From Modestobacter marinus (GTDB lineage Bacteria; Actinomycetota; Actinomycetes; Mycobacteriales; Geodermatophilaceae): a stretch of 64,000 nucleotides of DNA. Positions within the stretch are counted from its first letter, which is position 1; each line of letters opens with the position of its first letter. The notes beneath the pieces are model-generated. The model did not search any database, was not told the DNA's origin, and saw only the letters and a program-made list of their open reading frames with translations. Shown here one piece after another: positions 1 to 7,922 of the stretch. Position numbers and translations under genes: made by a program. Location: assembly GCF_019799945.1 (NCBI RefSeq), contig NZ_JABGCH010000004.1:1-64000 (forward strand), written 5' to 3'.

Positions 1-107
1 TGCTCGGCGACCGCGGCTACGCTGAGGCGCCCGCGCTGGGTGACCAGCATCGCGATGGCCTGCTGGCGTTCTTCCGGATACAGCGGACCCTCCTCCTCCG
101 GCCACAT
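1..107 (-). CDS. DeoR-type transcriptional regulator, N-terminal part only
   Basis: Runs off the left edge. The visible N-terminus contains EERQQAIAMLVTQRGRLSV, the first helix and turn typical of DeoR-family sugar regulators, whose N-terminal winged HTH binds DNA and whose C-terminal domain senses a sugar phosphate. Several starts are possible: ATG at 152, ATG at 107 or CTG at 83. The string GGAGGAGGAG lies directly before the CTG, and DeoR proteins usually begin just before the YPEER-like segment, so the CTG (or the ATG at 107) is more likely than 152. The gene diverges from the mannitol PTS operon, so it is the obvious candidate for that operon's repressor; this is inference from position. 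Confidence 0.75.
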   Translation of the reverse strand, partial: MWPEEEGPLYPEERQQAIAMLVTQRGRLSVAAVAE

Positions 108-160
108 GCGCCCGGCTCTGTTGCGAAGGCGTGTGTTCGTGTTGATTCGCATGGGAACGT

Positions 161-197
161 CTTGACAAGAGTAGCGCCGAACGTGACGCTGGTCACG
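161..197. promoter_or_regulatory. Divergent control region with a CRP/GlxR-type palindrome
   Basis: Between the DeoR gene and the PTS operon, positions 183-196 read GTGA-N6-TCAC, a perfect match to the symmetric core recognised by CRP/GlxR-type cAMP regulators. Just upstream, 161-169 is the palindrome CTTGACAAG, which includes a TTGACA that could serve as a -35 box or as a DeoR half-site. The binding proteins are inferred, not shown. Confidence 0.45.
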
Positions 198-334
198 CCA
201 CGGGCGCTGGGTCCCTCGATCGGGGGCTCCCGCGCTCGGCGTCGTCCCCGCGGTCGCCCGCGTCGTCCCGGACCCCACGTCCTGCCGGGCAGCAGGTGAT
301 CCGGTTGCCGTCCGTGTCAGTGAGAGGAAAGCCA

Positions 335-1876
335 GTGAGCGCGTCCACAGCTGCAGCACCTGCGGGGCAGACCGGAGCCAGGGTCAGGGTGCAGAAGTTC
401 GGCACCTTCCTGTCCGGGATGATCATGCCGAACATCGCCGCGTTCATCGCGTGGGGGTTCATCACGGCGTTCTTCATCGAGTCGGGCTGGACCCCGGTCG
501 CCGGGCTGGGCGGGTTCGGCACCAACGCCGACGGCGAGCCCAACGTCGGCCTGGTCGGCCCGATGATCCGCTACATGCTCCCGCTGCTCATCGCGGCGCA
601 GGGCGGCCGGATGGTCTACGGCGTCCGCGGCGCCGTGGTCGCGGTGGTGGCGACCATGGGGGTGATCGTCAGCACCGACCAGCCGATGTTCCTCGGCGCG
701 CTGATCATGGCGCCGCTGGCCGCCTGGGTGATGAAGCAGCTGGACAAGCTGTGGGACGGGAAGATCAAGCCCGGCTTCGAGATGCTGGTGAACAACTTCT
801 CCGCCGGCATCGCCTCCGCCGCGCTGGCCGTCGTCGGCTTCTTCGCCTTCGGCCCGGTCGTCGAGGCCATCTCCACGGTGCTCGGCAACGGCGTGAACTG
901 GCTGGTCGACCACAGCGTGCTGCCGCTGGCGAGCATCATCATCGAGCCGGCGAAGGTGCTGTTCCTCAACAACGCCATCAACCACGGCGTGCTGACCCCG
1001 CTCGGCGTCCAGCAGTCCGCGGAGACGGGCAAGTCGATCCTGTTCCTGCTCGAGGCCAACCCCGGTCCCGGCCTCGGCGTGCTCCTCGCCTACATGCTGT
1101 TCGGCAGCGGGATGGCCCGCAGCACCGCCCCGGCGGCCGCGATCATCCACTTCTTCGGCGGGATCCACGAGATCTACTTCCCGTACGTGCTGATGAAGCC
1201 GGTCCTGCTGCTCGGCACGATCGCCGGCGGCATGGTCGGCATCGGCACCCTGGCCGTGTTCGACGCGGGCCTGCGGGCTCCGGCCGCGCCCGGCTCGATC
1301 ATCGCGGTGCTCGCACAGACCCCCAGTGGCAGCTTCATCGGGGTGATCCTCTCGGTGCTCCTCGCGGCCGCCACGTCGTTCGTGGTCTGCTCGCTGCTGC
1401 TGAAGCTCAGCCGCAAGAAGGGCGGCGACCTCGCGGAGGCGACGGCCGAGATGGAGGCCATGAAGGGCAAGCGGAGCTCGGTCTCCGGCGTCCTCTCCGC
1501 GACCGAGGAGGCGGAGGAGGACCAGCTCGAAGCCGCCGGGGTGCACCACCACGGCGCCGCCGCCAAGCCGGTGCAGCGGATCGTCTTCGCCTGCGACGCC
1601 GGCATGGGGTCCAGCGCGATGGGCGCCTCGGTTCTCCGCAACAAGATCAAGAAGGCCGGGTTCACCGATGTCGACGTCAAGAACGTGGCGATCGCCAACC
1701 TGACCAACGACGTCGACCTGATCGTGACGCACCAGGACCTCACGGACCGGGCGAAGTCGATGTCCCCGTCGGCGCAGCACGTGTCGGTCGACAACTTCAT
1801 GAACAGCCCGCAGTACGACGCCATCGTCGAGCAGCTCAAGACGACCAACACGCAGGGTGCCGGGTCCACGCACTGA
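335..1876 (+). CDS. mtlA: PTS mannitol-type transporter, EIICB
   Basis: Membrane permease and phosphotransfer subunit that imports a hexitol, most likely mannitol, and releases it as the phosphate. Residues about 15-370 form the EIIC membrane domain (segments such as FGTFLSGMIMPNIAAFIAWG) and about 405-500 the cytosolic EIIB domain, with the phospho-cysteine in CDAGMGSSAMG (Cys420). No EIIA domain is fused; it is the next gene. The GTG at 335 was chosen because AGAGGAAA lies just upstream and homologues begin close to the VRVQKFGTFLSG segment; an open frame continues upstream without a ribosome site. 513 residues fits an IICB protein. Confidence 0.93.
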   Translation: MSASTAAAPAGQTGARVRVQKFGTFLSGMIMPNIAAFIAWGFITAFFIESGWTPVAGLGGFGTNADGEPNVGLVGPMIRYMLPLLIAAQGGRMVYGVRGAVVAVVATMGVIVSTDQPMFLGALIMAPLAAWVMKQLDKLWDGKIKPGFEMLVNNFSAGIASAALAVVGFFAFGPVVEAISTVLGNGVNWLVDHSVLPLASIIIEPAKVLFLNNAINHGVLTPLGVQQSAETGKSILFLLEANPGPGLGVLLAYMLFGSGMARSTAPAAAIIHFFGGIHEIYFPYVLMKPVLLLGTIAGGMVGIGTLAVFDAGLRAPAAPGSIIAVLAQTPSGSFIGVILSVLLAAATSFVVCSLLLKLSRKKGGDLAEATAEMEAMKGKRSSVSGVLSATEEAEEDQLEAAGVHHHGAAAKPVQRIVFACDAGMGSSAMGASVLRNKIKKAGFTDVDVKNVAIANLTNDVDLIVTHQDLTDRAKSMSPSAQHVSVDNFMNSPQYDAIVEQLKTTNTQGAGSTH

Positions 1877-1947
1877 CCCGGCCCGGTCGGCCGGCACCGG
1901 CGGGTCCGGTGCCGGCCGTCCACCGTTCCACTCACCCAGGGAGTTCC

Positions 1948-2385
1948 ATGAGCGACATCCTCACCCTGTCCCAGATCAGGGTCCCGGGCACCGCCCGCAG
2001 CAAGGACGAGGCGATCCGCGAGGCCGGGCAGCTCCTCGTCGACGCCGGCGCCGTCAGCCCCGCCTACGTGGACGCGATGTTCGAGCGGGAGAAGTCGGTG
2101 TCCACCTACATGGGCAACTCGCTGGCCATCCCGCACGGCACGAACGAGGCCAAGGACGCCATCCTCCGCTCGGCACTGTCGGTCGTGCGGTACGACCAAC
2201 CGATCGACTGGGACGGCAACGAGGTGCGGTTCGCGGTCGGCGTCGCCGGCGTGGAGAACGGCCACCTCGAGATCCTCGGCAAGATCGCGATCGTCTTCTC
2301 CGACACCGACGAGGTCGACAAGCTGCTGGCCGCCGGGTCGGCCGAGGAGCTCTACCAGCTGCTCCACGACGTCAACGAGGACTGA
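1948..2385 (+). CDS. mtlF: PTS mannitol-type EIIA component
   Basis: Soluble 145-residue EIIA protein that passes phosphate from HPr to the EIIB domain of the preceding permease. The phosphorylated histidine is His63 in NSLAIPHGTNE, the standard mannitol/fructose EIIA motif. The ATG at 1948 follows a GGGAG ribosome site. It lies 71 bases after the permease gene on the same strand, so the two are probably cotranscribed. The split of IICB and IIA into separate genes is common in actinobacteria and Firmicutes. Confidence 0.93.
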   Translation: MSDILTLSQIRVPGTARSKDEAIREAGQLLVDAGAVSPAYVDAMFEREKSVSTYMGNSLAIPHGTNEAKDAILRSALSVVRYDQPIDWDGNEVRFAVGVAGVENGHLEILGKIAIVFSDTDEVDKLLAAGSAEELYQLLHDVNED

Positions 2386-2441
2386 GCCCACGCCCACGAG
2401 GTCCCCGGGCCGGGCCCGGGGAGGAGGAGGAACACCAGCTC

Positions 2442-3482
2442 ATGAAGGTCCTGCGCTTCTACGCGCCGAAGGACGTCCGGATCGAGGACGTGCCCGAGCC
2501 CACCTGTGGTCCGGACGAGGTGAAGCTGCGGGTGCGCAACTGCTCCACCTGCGGCACCGACGTCAAGATCTTCAACAACGGCCACCAGAACATCAGCCCG
2601 CCCCGGATCATGGGACACGAGGTTGCCGGCGAGGTGGTGGAGGTCGGCGCGGACGTCAGCGGCTGGTCGGTGGGTGACCGCGCGCAGGTGATCGCGGCCG
2701 TGCCCTGCGGGGAGTGCTACGAGTGCCGCCGCGGCTGGATGGCGGTCTGCGAGAACCAGACGTCGGTGGGGTACCAGTACGAGGGCGGCTTCGCCGAGTA
2801 CTTGATCGTGCCGCGCCAGGTGCTCAAGGTCGACGGGCTCAACCGGATCCCGGACAACATCGGGTTCGACGAGGCGTCGGTGGCCGAGCCGTTCGCCTGC
2901 GCCATCAACGCGCAGGAGCTGATCTCGGTGGGCGAGGGGGACACCGTCGTCGTCTTCGGCGCCGGGCCGATCGGCTGCATCCACATCCGGCTCGCCCGCG
3001 CTAACGGCGCCCGCCGGGTGTTCCTCATCGACGTCAACGCCGAGCGGCTGAAGATGTCGGCCGACGCGGTGAAGCCCGACGAGGTGATCAACGGCAGCGA
3101 GGTCGACGTCGTGGAGCGCGTCAAGGAGCTCACCGACGGGCGCGGCGCCGACGTGATCATCACCGCCACGGCGGCGAACGTCGCCCAGGAGCAGGCAATC
3201 CGGATGGCGGCCCGCCGCGGGCGGATATCCTTCTTCGGCGGGCTGCCGAAGACCAACCCGTTCATCCAGTGCGACTCGAACCTGGTGCACTACCGGGAGC
3301 TCATGATCATGGGCGCGAACGGGTCCGCGCCGGAGCACAACAAGCGCGCGCTGGAGTACATCTCGACCGGCAAGGTCCCGGTCAAGGACCTGATCACCGC
3401 GCGGTTGCCCCTCGACCGGGCCCTTGAGGCCTTCGACATCGTGGCCAAGGGCGAGGCCATCAAGGTCACCGTCGAGCCCTGA
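2442..3482 (+). CDS. Zinc-dependent medium-chain polyol dehydrogenase
   Basis: 346-residue MDR-superfamily NAD(P)-dependent alcohol dehydrogenase. Zinc-site residues are visible in CSTCGTD and GHE, the structural-zinc lobe has the full C-x2-C-x2-C-x7-C pattern (CGECYECRRGWMAVC), and the Rossmann motif is VVFGAGPIG. GAGGAGGAGG precedes the ATG. It follows the PTS genes by 56 bases, so it probably oxidises the imported hexitol phosphate, much as the MDR enzyme GatD does for galactitol-1-phosphate. A classical MtlD (mannitol-1-phosphate 5-dehydrogenase, a different family without zinc) is absent here. The exact substrate cannot be read from sequence. Confidence 0.85.
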   Translation: MKVLRFYAPKDVRIEDVPEPTCGPDEVKLRVRNCSTCGTDVKIFNNGHQNISPPRIMGHEVAGEVVEVGADVSGWSVGDRAQVIAAVPCGECYECRRGWMAVCENQTSVGYQYEGGFAEYLIVPRQVLKVDGLNRIPDNIGFDEASVAEPFACAINAQELISVGEGDTVVVFGAGPIGCIHIRLARANGARRVFLIDVNAERLKMSADAVKPDEVINGSEVDVVERVKELTDGRGADVIITATAANVAQEQAIRMAARRGRISFFGGLPKTNPFIQCDSNLVHYRELMIMGANGSAPEHNKRALEYISTGKVPVKDLITARLPLDRALEAFDIVAKGEAIKVTVEP

Positions 3483-3535
3483 TCTCCCCGGCCGGCCGGG
3501 CGGGTCGTCGCAGGCCGACCCGCCCGGTACCGCCG

Positions 3536-3952
3536 TCAGCCGCGGTTGCGGTTCAGGTAGTTGTAGACGGTGAACCGGCTGACGTTGAGCGCCTCCGCGA
3601 CCGTCTCCGCCGACTTGCGGTAGGTGAAGGCGCCGCGCTCCTCCAGCAGGCGCACCGCGCGCTGCTTCTGCGGGCGGGGCAGGTCGCGCAGCGGTGCGCC
3701 GAGCTCGGTGGCGAGGTCCTCCAGCAGTCGGCCCAGGTCGCCCACCGCCTCGCTGGGGCTCTCCGCGGGCTGGTCGGGGAGCCGGACCCCGGCGACGGTC
3801 TCGCCCTCCCACACCAGGGGGACGTCGGACGGCGCGAGCCGGTCCGCGGCGACGAGCTCCGCCCCGACCCGGTCGAGCAGCGGCGCGAGGGCGACGAGCA
3901 GGGGGTGGGCGGCGTCCACCCGGTCGGGTCGGGCCACTGGATCAGCCGTCAA
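3536..3952 (-). CDS. Short YheO/DauR-like HTH regulator
   Basis: 138 residues. The C-terminal part, about 92-138 (DLPRPQKQRAVRLLEERGAF then a helix-turn-helix with ETVAEALNVSRFTVYNYLNR), matches the HTH found at the end of YheO/DauR-type PAS-HTH regulators. The N-terminal 90 residues are shorter than a full YheO sensor domain, with a PAS-like piece LVWEGETVAGVRL. Its start overlaps the end of the thiamine-binding-protein gene by 11 bases, so the two are one transcription unit, divergent from the purine operon. A regulatory link to that operon is plausible but inferred from position only. Confidence 0.72.
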   Translation of the reverse strand: MTADPVARPDRVDAAHPLLVALAPLLDRVGAELVAADRLAPSDVPLVWEGETVAGVRLPDQPAESPSEAVGDLGRLLEDLATELGAPLRDLPRPQKQRAVRLLEERGAFTYRKSAETVAEALNVSRFTVYNYLNRNRG

Positions 3953-4184
3953 CGCGCTCGACCTGCAGGGAGACGCGCGTGGCGCCGTGCGTCAGCGCCG
4001 TGGCCAGCACGCGCTCCAGGACCGGCAGCAGGGCGTCGTCCTCGCCGGTGATCGACGTCCCCAGTGGTCCGAAGTCGCACCGCAGTCCGGCCTCCTCGAC
4101 GACGTGCAGGGCCTCCGTGGCGTGCGCCGGTGTGTCGCCCTCGCCGACGAACGGCTCGGTGGTGAACTCCGCTACCAACCGCAT
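3942..4184 (-). CDS. Thiamine-binding protein (MTH1187/YkoF-like family)
   Basis: 80-residue protein of the small ferredoxin-fold family (MTH1187/YqgV, DUF77) whose members bind thiamine. Typical features are the N-terminal strand RLVAEFTTEPF, the central FGPLGTSITGEDDALLPVLERV with the conserved GT(S) and ED, and the C-terminal strand TRVSLQVERV. It is the first gene of a two-gene minus-strand unit with the short HTH regulator. No thi genes are nearby, and the family's physiological role is poorly defined. Confidence 0.8.
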   Translation of the reverse strand: MRLVAEFTTEPFVGEGDTPAHATEALHVVEEAGLRCDFGPLGTSITGEDDALLPVLERVLATALTHGATRVSLQVERVDG

Positions 4185-4297
4185 GGCGGCAGGTTAGGCC
4201 CTACCCGCGATGCCGGGCACCGGCGGTGCCCCGGACGGGGGAGCGCTCGCGACCGAGGCGTGCGGACGGTTGTCCTCCGCTATGCATCAACAAACTG

Positions 4298-4326
4298 TTG
4301 ACGTGTGACGTGGCTCACTCTAGCCT
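4298..4326 (+). promoter_or_regulatory. Sigma-70-type promoter of the purine catabolic operon
   Basis: TTGACG at 4298-4303 and TAGCCT at 4321-4326 are separated by 17 bases, a good match to a housekeeping actinobacterial promoter. The start point would fall near 4333, inside the palindrome at 4330-4353. The first codon of the permease is at 4390, leaving a short leader with GAGGA before the ATG. Confidence 0.6.
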
Positions 4327-4329
4327 TGC

Positions 4330-4359
4330 CATACGGAAAATCCCTTCCGTATGGCGGAA
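4330..4359. promoter_or_regulatory. Operator-like overlapping palindromes upstream of the purine operon
   Basis: CATACGGAA (4330-4338) and TTCCGTATG (4345-4353) are perfect 9-base inverted arms with a 6-base spacer. The second arm also pairs with CGGAA at 4355-4359 as TTCCG-N5-CGGAA. Three alternating half-sites therefore lie on the predicted transcription start, the right place for a repressor. TTCCG-N5-CGGAA-like sites resemble those of IclR-family regulators; that assignment is inference. Confidence 0.6.
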
Positions 4360-4389
4360 GCCGTCCCGACTGGCTCAACGAGGAATGCC

Positions 4390-6327
4390 ATGTCCCAGGC
4401 AGCACCCCTGCGGGCACCGCGCGTGCGCCGCAAGCACCCCGTCGACGAGGTCCCACCCGCCGGCATGCTGGCCCTCTACGGGGTGCAGCACCTGCTGGCC
4501 TTCTACGCCGGCGCGGTCGTCGTGCCGATCCTGCTCGCCGGGGCCATCGGGCTCTCCGATCGCGAACTGATCCACCTGATCAACGCCGACCTGTTCACCT
4601 GCGGCATCGCCTCGATCATCCAGTCGGTCGGCTTCTGGAAGATCGGCGTCAAGCTGCCGCTGCTGCAGGGCGTCACCTTCACCGCCGTCTCGCCGATGAT
4701 CGCCATCGGCCTGGCCGCCGGCGGCGGCACCGACGGGCTGCTGGTGATCTACGGCGCGGTGATCGTCGCCGGCCTGTTCACCTTCCTCATCGCGCCGTAC
4801 TTCAGCCGGCTGATCCGCTTCTTCCCGCCGGTGGTCACGGGCTCGGTCATCACCATCATCGGCCTCGCCCTGCTGCCGGTCGCCGCGGCCGACGCGGTCG
4901 GTGGCGCGGCGCACCCCGAGCCGGGCAACGCGCGCAACCTCGCCTACGCGGTGGGGACGCTGGCCCTGATCGTGTTGATCCAGCGGTTCTTCCGCGGGTT
5001 CCTGGCGACCGTCGCCGTCCTGCTCGGCCTGGTCGTCGGCACGCTGACGGCCTGGGCGCTGGGCGACGCCACGTTCAGCGCCGTCGCGGACTCCTCGTGG
5101 GTCGGGGTGACGACGCCGTTCTACTTCGGCTGGCCCAAGTTCAGCGTCGCGGCGATCATCTCGATGATCGTGGTCATGCTGATCACCGCGGTGGAGACCA
5201 CCGGCGACGTCTTCGCCACCGGCGAGATCGTCGACAAGCGGATCGGGCGCAAGGACATCGCGGCCGCGCTGCGGGCCGACGGTCTGGCCACCACGATCGG
5301 CGGCGTCTTCAACTCCTTCCCGTACACCTGCTTCGCGGAGAACGTCGGCCTGGTCCGGCTCACCCAGGTGCGCAGTCGCTGGGTGGTCGCCGCGGCCGGC
5401 GGGTTCATGATCCTGGTCGGCCTGGTCCCCAAGGCCGGCGCCGTGGTGGCCGGCATCCCGCACCCGGTGCTCGGTGGCGCCGCGCTGGCCATGTTCGCCA
5501 CGGTGGCCGTCGTCGGCATCCAGACGCTGTCCCGGGTCGACTTCAACGACCACCGCAACGTGGTCATCGTCGCCACCAGCCTGGGCCTGGCCATGCTGGT
5601 CACCGCCCAGCCCGGAGTGGTCGACGCGGTGCCCGCGTGGGCCCAGATCATCTTCGGCAGCGGCATCACTCTGGGCAGCATCACCGCCATCGGCCTCAAC
5701 GCCGTCTTCCACCACGTGGGGCGGAGCCGCGGTGCCGCGCTGAGCGGGGCGCCGGGCCGGGGGCAGATCCGGCTGGAGGACGTCAACGCGATGAGCCTCG
5801 AGGAGTTCACCGCCACGTTCGGCAAGCTCTTCCAGGGGCCGACGTCCGTCGTCCAGAATGCCTACACGCAGCGACCCTTCCCTGACAGCACCGCGCTGCG
5901 CACGGCGCTGCAGGAGGCGCTGTTCGCCACCAGCCCGGAGGAACAGCGTGCGCTCATGAACGCGTATCCGGCGCTGGGGGGTGACGCGGTGGCCGACGGG
6001 ACGGCCGGCGAGCAGTCCGCTCTGGACCAGCGCACCGCGGGCCTGACGCAGCTCAGCGACGAGGACCACGAGGCGCTGCGCGAGCTGACCACGGAGTACC
6101 GGGAGAAGTTCGGGTTCCCGCTGATCGTCTGCGTCCGGGACACCCCGAGCCGGGAGCGCATCCTGGCCCAGGGCCACGCCCGGCTGCAGAACTCGGCCAC
6201 CCAGGAGCACGCGGCCGCGCTCATCGAGATCGCCAAGATCGCCGGCCACCGGTTCGACGACCTGGTCGCCGGAGCCAACCCGATCCACAGCGCGCGCACC
6301 CAGCGGTACGGGTCGACGGCGCTCTGA
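4390..6327 (+). CDS. NCS2 urate/xanthine permease fused to a degenerate OHCU-decarboxylase (UraD) domain
   Basis: 645 residues. About 25-445 is an NCS2 purine permease of many membrane segments (for example GVQHLLAFYAGAVVVPIL and the QGVTFTAVSPMIAIG stretch). About 460-645 is recognisable as a UraD-type domain, which in active enzymes decarboxylates OHCU in urate breakdown: SLEEFTATFGKLF, AYTQRPF, YREKFGFPLIVCVRD and a final RL-N-ATQEH-LIEIAKIA-HR segment. The catalytic positions are changed: the usual His of the HP-L-G motif is Tyr526, and 20 residues later, the spacing known between His67 and Glu87 of the zebrafish enzyme, the Glu is Asp546. The domain may regulate or bind rather than catalyse. 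The ATG has GAGGA at good spacing. First gene of an operon with xdhABC and guaD. Confidence 0.88.
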   Translation: MSQAAPLRAPRVRRKHPVDEVPPAGMLALYGVQHLLAFYAGAVVVPILLAGAIGLSDRELIHLINADLFTCGIASIIQSVGFWKIGVKLPLLQGVTFTAVSPMIAIGLAAGGGTDGLLVIYGAVIVAGLFTFLIAPYFSRLIRFFPPVVTGSVITIIGLALLPVAAADAVGGAAHPEPGNARNLAYAVGTLALIVLIQRFFRGFLATVAVLLGLVVGTLTAWALGDATFSAVADSSWVGVTTPFYFGWPKFSVAAIISMIVVMLITAVETTGDVFATGEIVDKRIGRKDIAAALRADGLATTIGGVFNSFPYTCFAENVGLVRLTQVRSRWVVAAAGGFMILVGLVPKAGAVVAGIPHPVLGGAALAMFATVAVVGIQTLSRVDFNDHRNVVIVATSLGLAMLVTAQPGVVDAVPAWAQIIFGSGITLGSITAIGLNAVFHHVGRSRGAALSGAPGRGQIRLEDVNAMSLEEFTATFGKLFQGPTSVVQNAYTQRPFPDSTALRTALQEALFATSPEEQRALMNAYPALGGDAVADGTAGEQSALDQRTAGLTQLSDEDHEALRELTTEYREKFGFPLIVCVRDTPSRERILAQGHARLQNSATQEHAAALIEIAKIAGHRFDDLVAGANPIHSARTQRYGSTAL

Positions 6328-6416
6328 CACCCCGGGTGCCCCGGCATCCTCCCGTCGGTCGGCCGCTGCCCGGCGCAGCGGCCGACCGACCCCGACGACG
6401 GACAGGAGCAACACAG

Positions 6417-7922
6417 ATGCAGTCGCCCACGGTCACCGTGAACGGACGGGTGCTGCCCCTCGACGGGGTGGCCCCGCACACCACGGCGCTCGACTGGCTG
6501 CGCAGCTGCGGCCTGCTCGGGTGCAAGGAGGGCTGCGCCGAGGGGGAGTGCGGCGCGTGCTCGGTCCTCGTGGCCCGCCCCGGGCTGACCAGCCCGACGC
6601 AGTGGACGGCGCTCAACGCCTGCCTGGTGCCGATCGCCGCCCTCGATGGCCAGGAGCTCGTCACGGCCGAGGGGCTGGGCACCTCCCGGGCGCTGCACCC
6701 CGTGCAGCGGGAGATGGCCGTCCGCGGCGGGTCGCAGTGCGGGTACTGCACCCCCGGGTTCGTGTGCAGCATGGCCGCGGAGTACTACCGGCCCGACCGC
6801 GCCGCGCTGCGGGAGCCCGCGCCGTCCCCGGACGGGTCCGCGCCGTCCCCCGACGGGTCCGCACCGTCCGACGGGGCCCACCCGGACCACCTGCACGGCC
6901 CGAACGGCTTCGACCTGCACGCGCTGAGCGGGAACCTGTGCCGGTGCACCGGCTACCGCCCCATCCGGGACGCGGCCTACGCCCTGGGCCAGCCAGCCGC
7001 CGACGACGTGCTGGCCGCCCGGCGCGACCAGCCGCCGCCCGCGGTGCCCGGCACCCGGCTGGCCGGCGGCGGAGCCGAGTTCGTCCGGCCGACCAGCCTC
7101 GCGGAGACCCTGGACCTGCTCGCCGAGCAGCCCGAGGCCCTGCTCCTGGCCGGCTCGACAGACTGGGGCGTCGACGTCAACCTGCGGGCGGCCCGCGCCG
7201 CGCTCGTCGTCGCCATCGACCGGCTCCCGGAGCTGCGCACCTTCGACGCCGGGTCCGACGTCATCGAGATCGGGGCGGCGCTGACCCTGACCGAGGTCGA
7301 GGAGCTGGTGCAGGGGCGGGTCCCGCTGCTCAGCGAGCTGTTCCCGCAGTTCGCCTCGCGCCTGATCCGCAACGGCGCCACGTTCGGCGGGAACCTCGGC
7401 ACCGGCTCGCCCATCGGGGACGCCCCGCCCGCCCTGCTCGCCCTCGACGCGTCGGTGGTCCTCGCCTCCGCGGCCGGGGAGCGCGAGGTGCTGCTCGCCG
7501 AGTACTTCACCGGGTACCGGACGAGCGTGCGGCGGACCGGTGAGCTGATCCGCGCCGTGCGCATCCCGCTGCCGCAACCCGGCCTGGTCGGCTTCCACAA
7601 GATTGCCAAGCGCCGGTTCGACGACATCTCCAGCGTCGCCGTCGGCTTCGGGCTGGACGTCGAGGACGGCGTCGTGCGCCGGGCGCTGATCGGCCTGGGC
7701 GGCGTCGCCGCGACGCCGGTGCGCGCCCGGGCCACCGAGGAGGCGCTGACCGGTCGTCCCTGGGACGACGAGACCGTCCTCGAGGCGGCCCGGGTGATGG
7801 CCACCGAGGGGACGCCGCTGGACGACCACCGGGCCAGTGCCGCCTACCGCGCGGCCATGCTGGGCCAAGCTCTGATCAAGTTCCACGCCCGCAACCGGGC
7901 CCCCCAGGAGGTGGGAGCATGA
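6417..7922 (+). CDS. xdhA: Xanthine dehydrogenase small subunit (2Fe-2S and FAD)
   Basis: 501 residues. The plant-type ferredoxin cluster motif is CKEGCAEGECGAC near residue 40; the second 2Fe-2S cluster uses CGYCTPGF and CRCTGYRP. The C-terminal half (about 225-495) is the FAD-binding CO-dehydrogenase-flavoprotein domain, with LLLAGSTDWGVDVN and IRNGATFGGNLGTGSPIGD. It moves electrons from the molybdenum subunit to NAD+. AGGAG precedes the ATG, and the gene ends in a 4-base ATGA overlap with xdhB. Between the two halves of the second cluster domain there is an unusual Pro/Ser/Asp/Gly-rich insertion made by a 21-base tandem repeat. Confidence 0.95.
   Translation: MQSPTVTVNGRVLPLDGVAPHTTALDWLRSCGLLGCKEGCAEGECGACSVLVARPGLTSPTQWTALNACLVPIAALDGQELVTAEGLGTSRALHPVQREMAVRGGSQCGYCTPGFVCSMAAEYYRPDRAALREPAPSPDGSAPSPDGSAPSDGAHPDHLHGPNGFDLHALSGNLCRCTGYRPIRDAAYALGQPAADDVLAARRDQPPPAVPGTRLAGGGAEFVRPTSLAETLDLLAEQPEALLLAGSTDWGVDVNLRAARAALVVAIDRLPELRTFDAGSDVIEIGAALTLTEVEELVQGRVPLLSELFPQFASRLIRNGATFGGNLGTGSPIGDAPPALLALDASVVLASAAGEREVLLAEYFTGYRTSVRRTGELIRAVRIPLPQPGLVGFHKIAKRRFDDISSVAVGFGLDVEDGVVRRALIGLGGVAATPVRARATEEALTGRPWDDETVLEAARVMATEGTPLDDHRASAAYRAAMLGQALIKFHARNRAPQEVGA
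6819..6875 (+). repeat. 21-base tandem repeat inside xdhA
   Basis: Two near-identical 21-base units (6819-6839 and 6840-6860) plus a partial third encode repeats of PSPDGSA. They lie in frame between the CGYCTPGF and CRCTGY cluster motifs, where xanthine dehydrogenases normally have a short connector, so this is a length-variable insertion that the fold appears to tolerate. Confidence 0.8.

Noticed and set aside
5770-6327. Active OHCU decarboxylase in the permease C-terminus
   Set aside because: The fold is recognised, but both key catalytic positions are replaced (Tyr526, Asp546), so activity should not be assumed.
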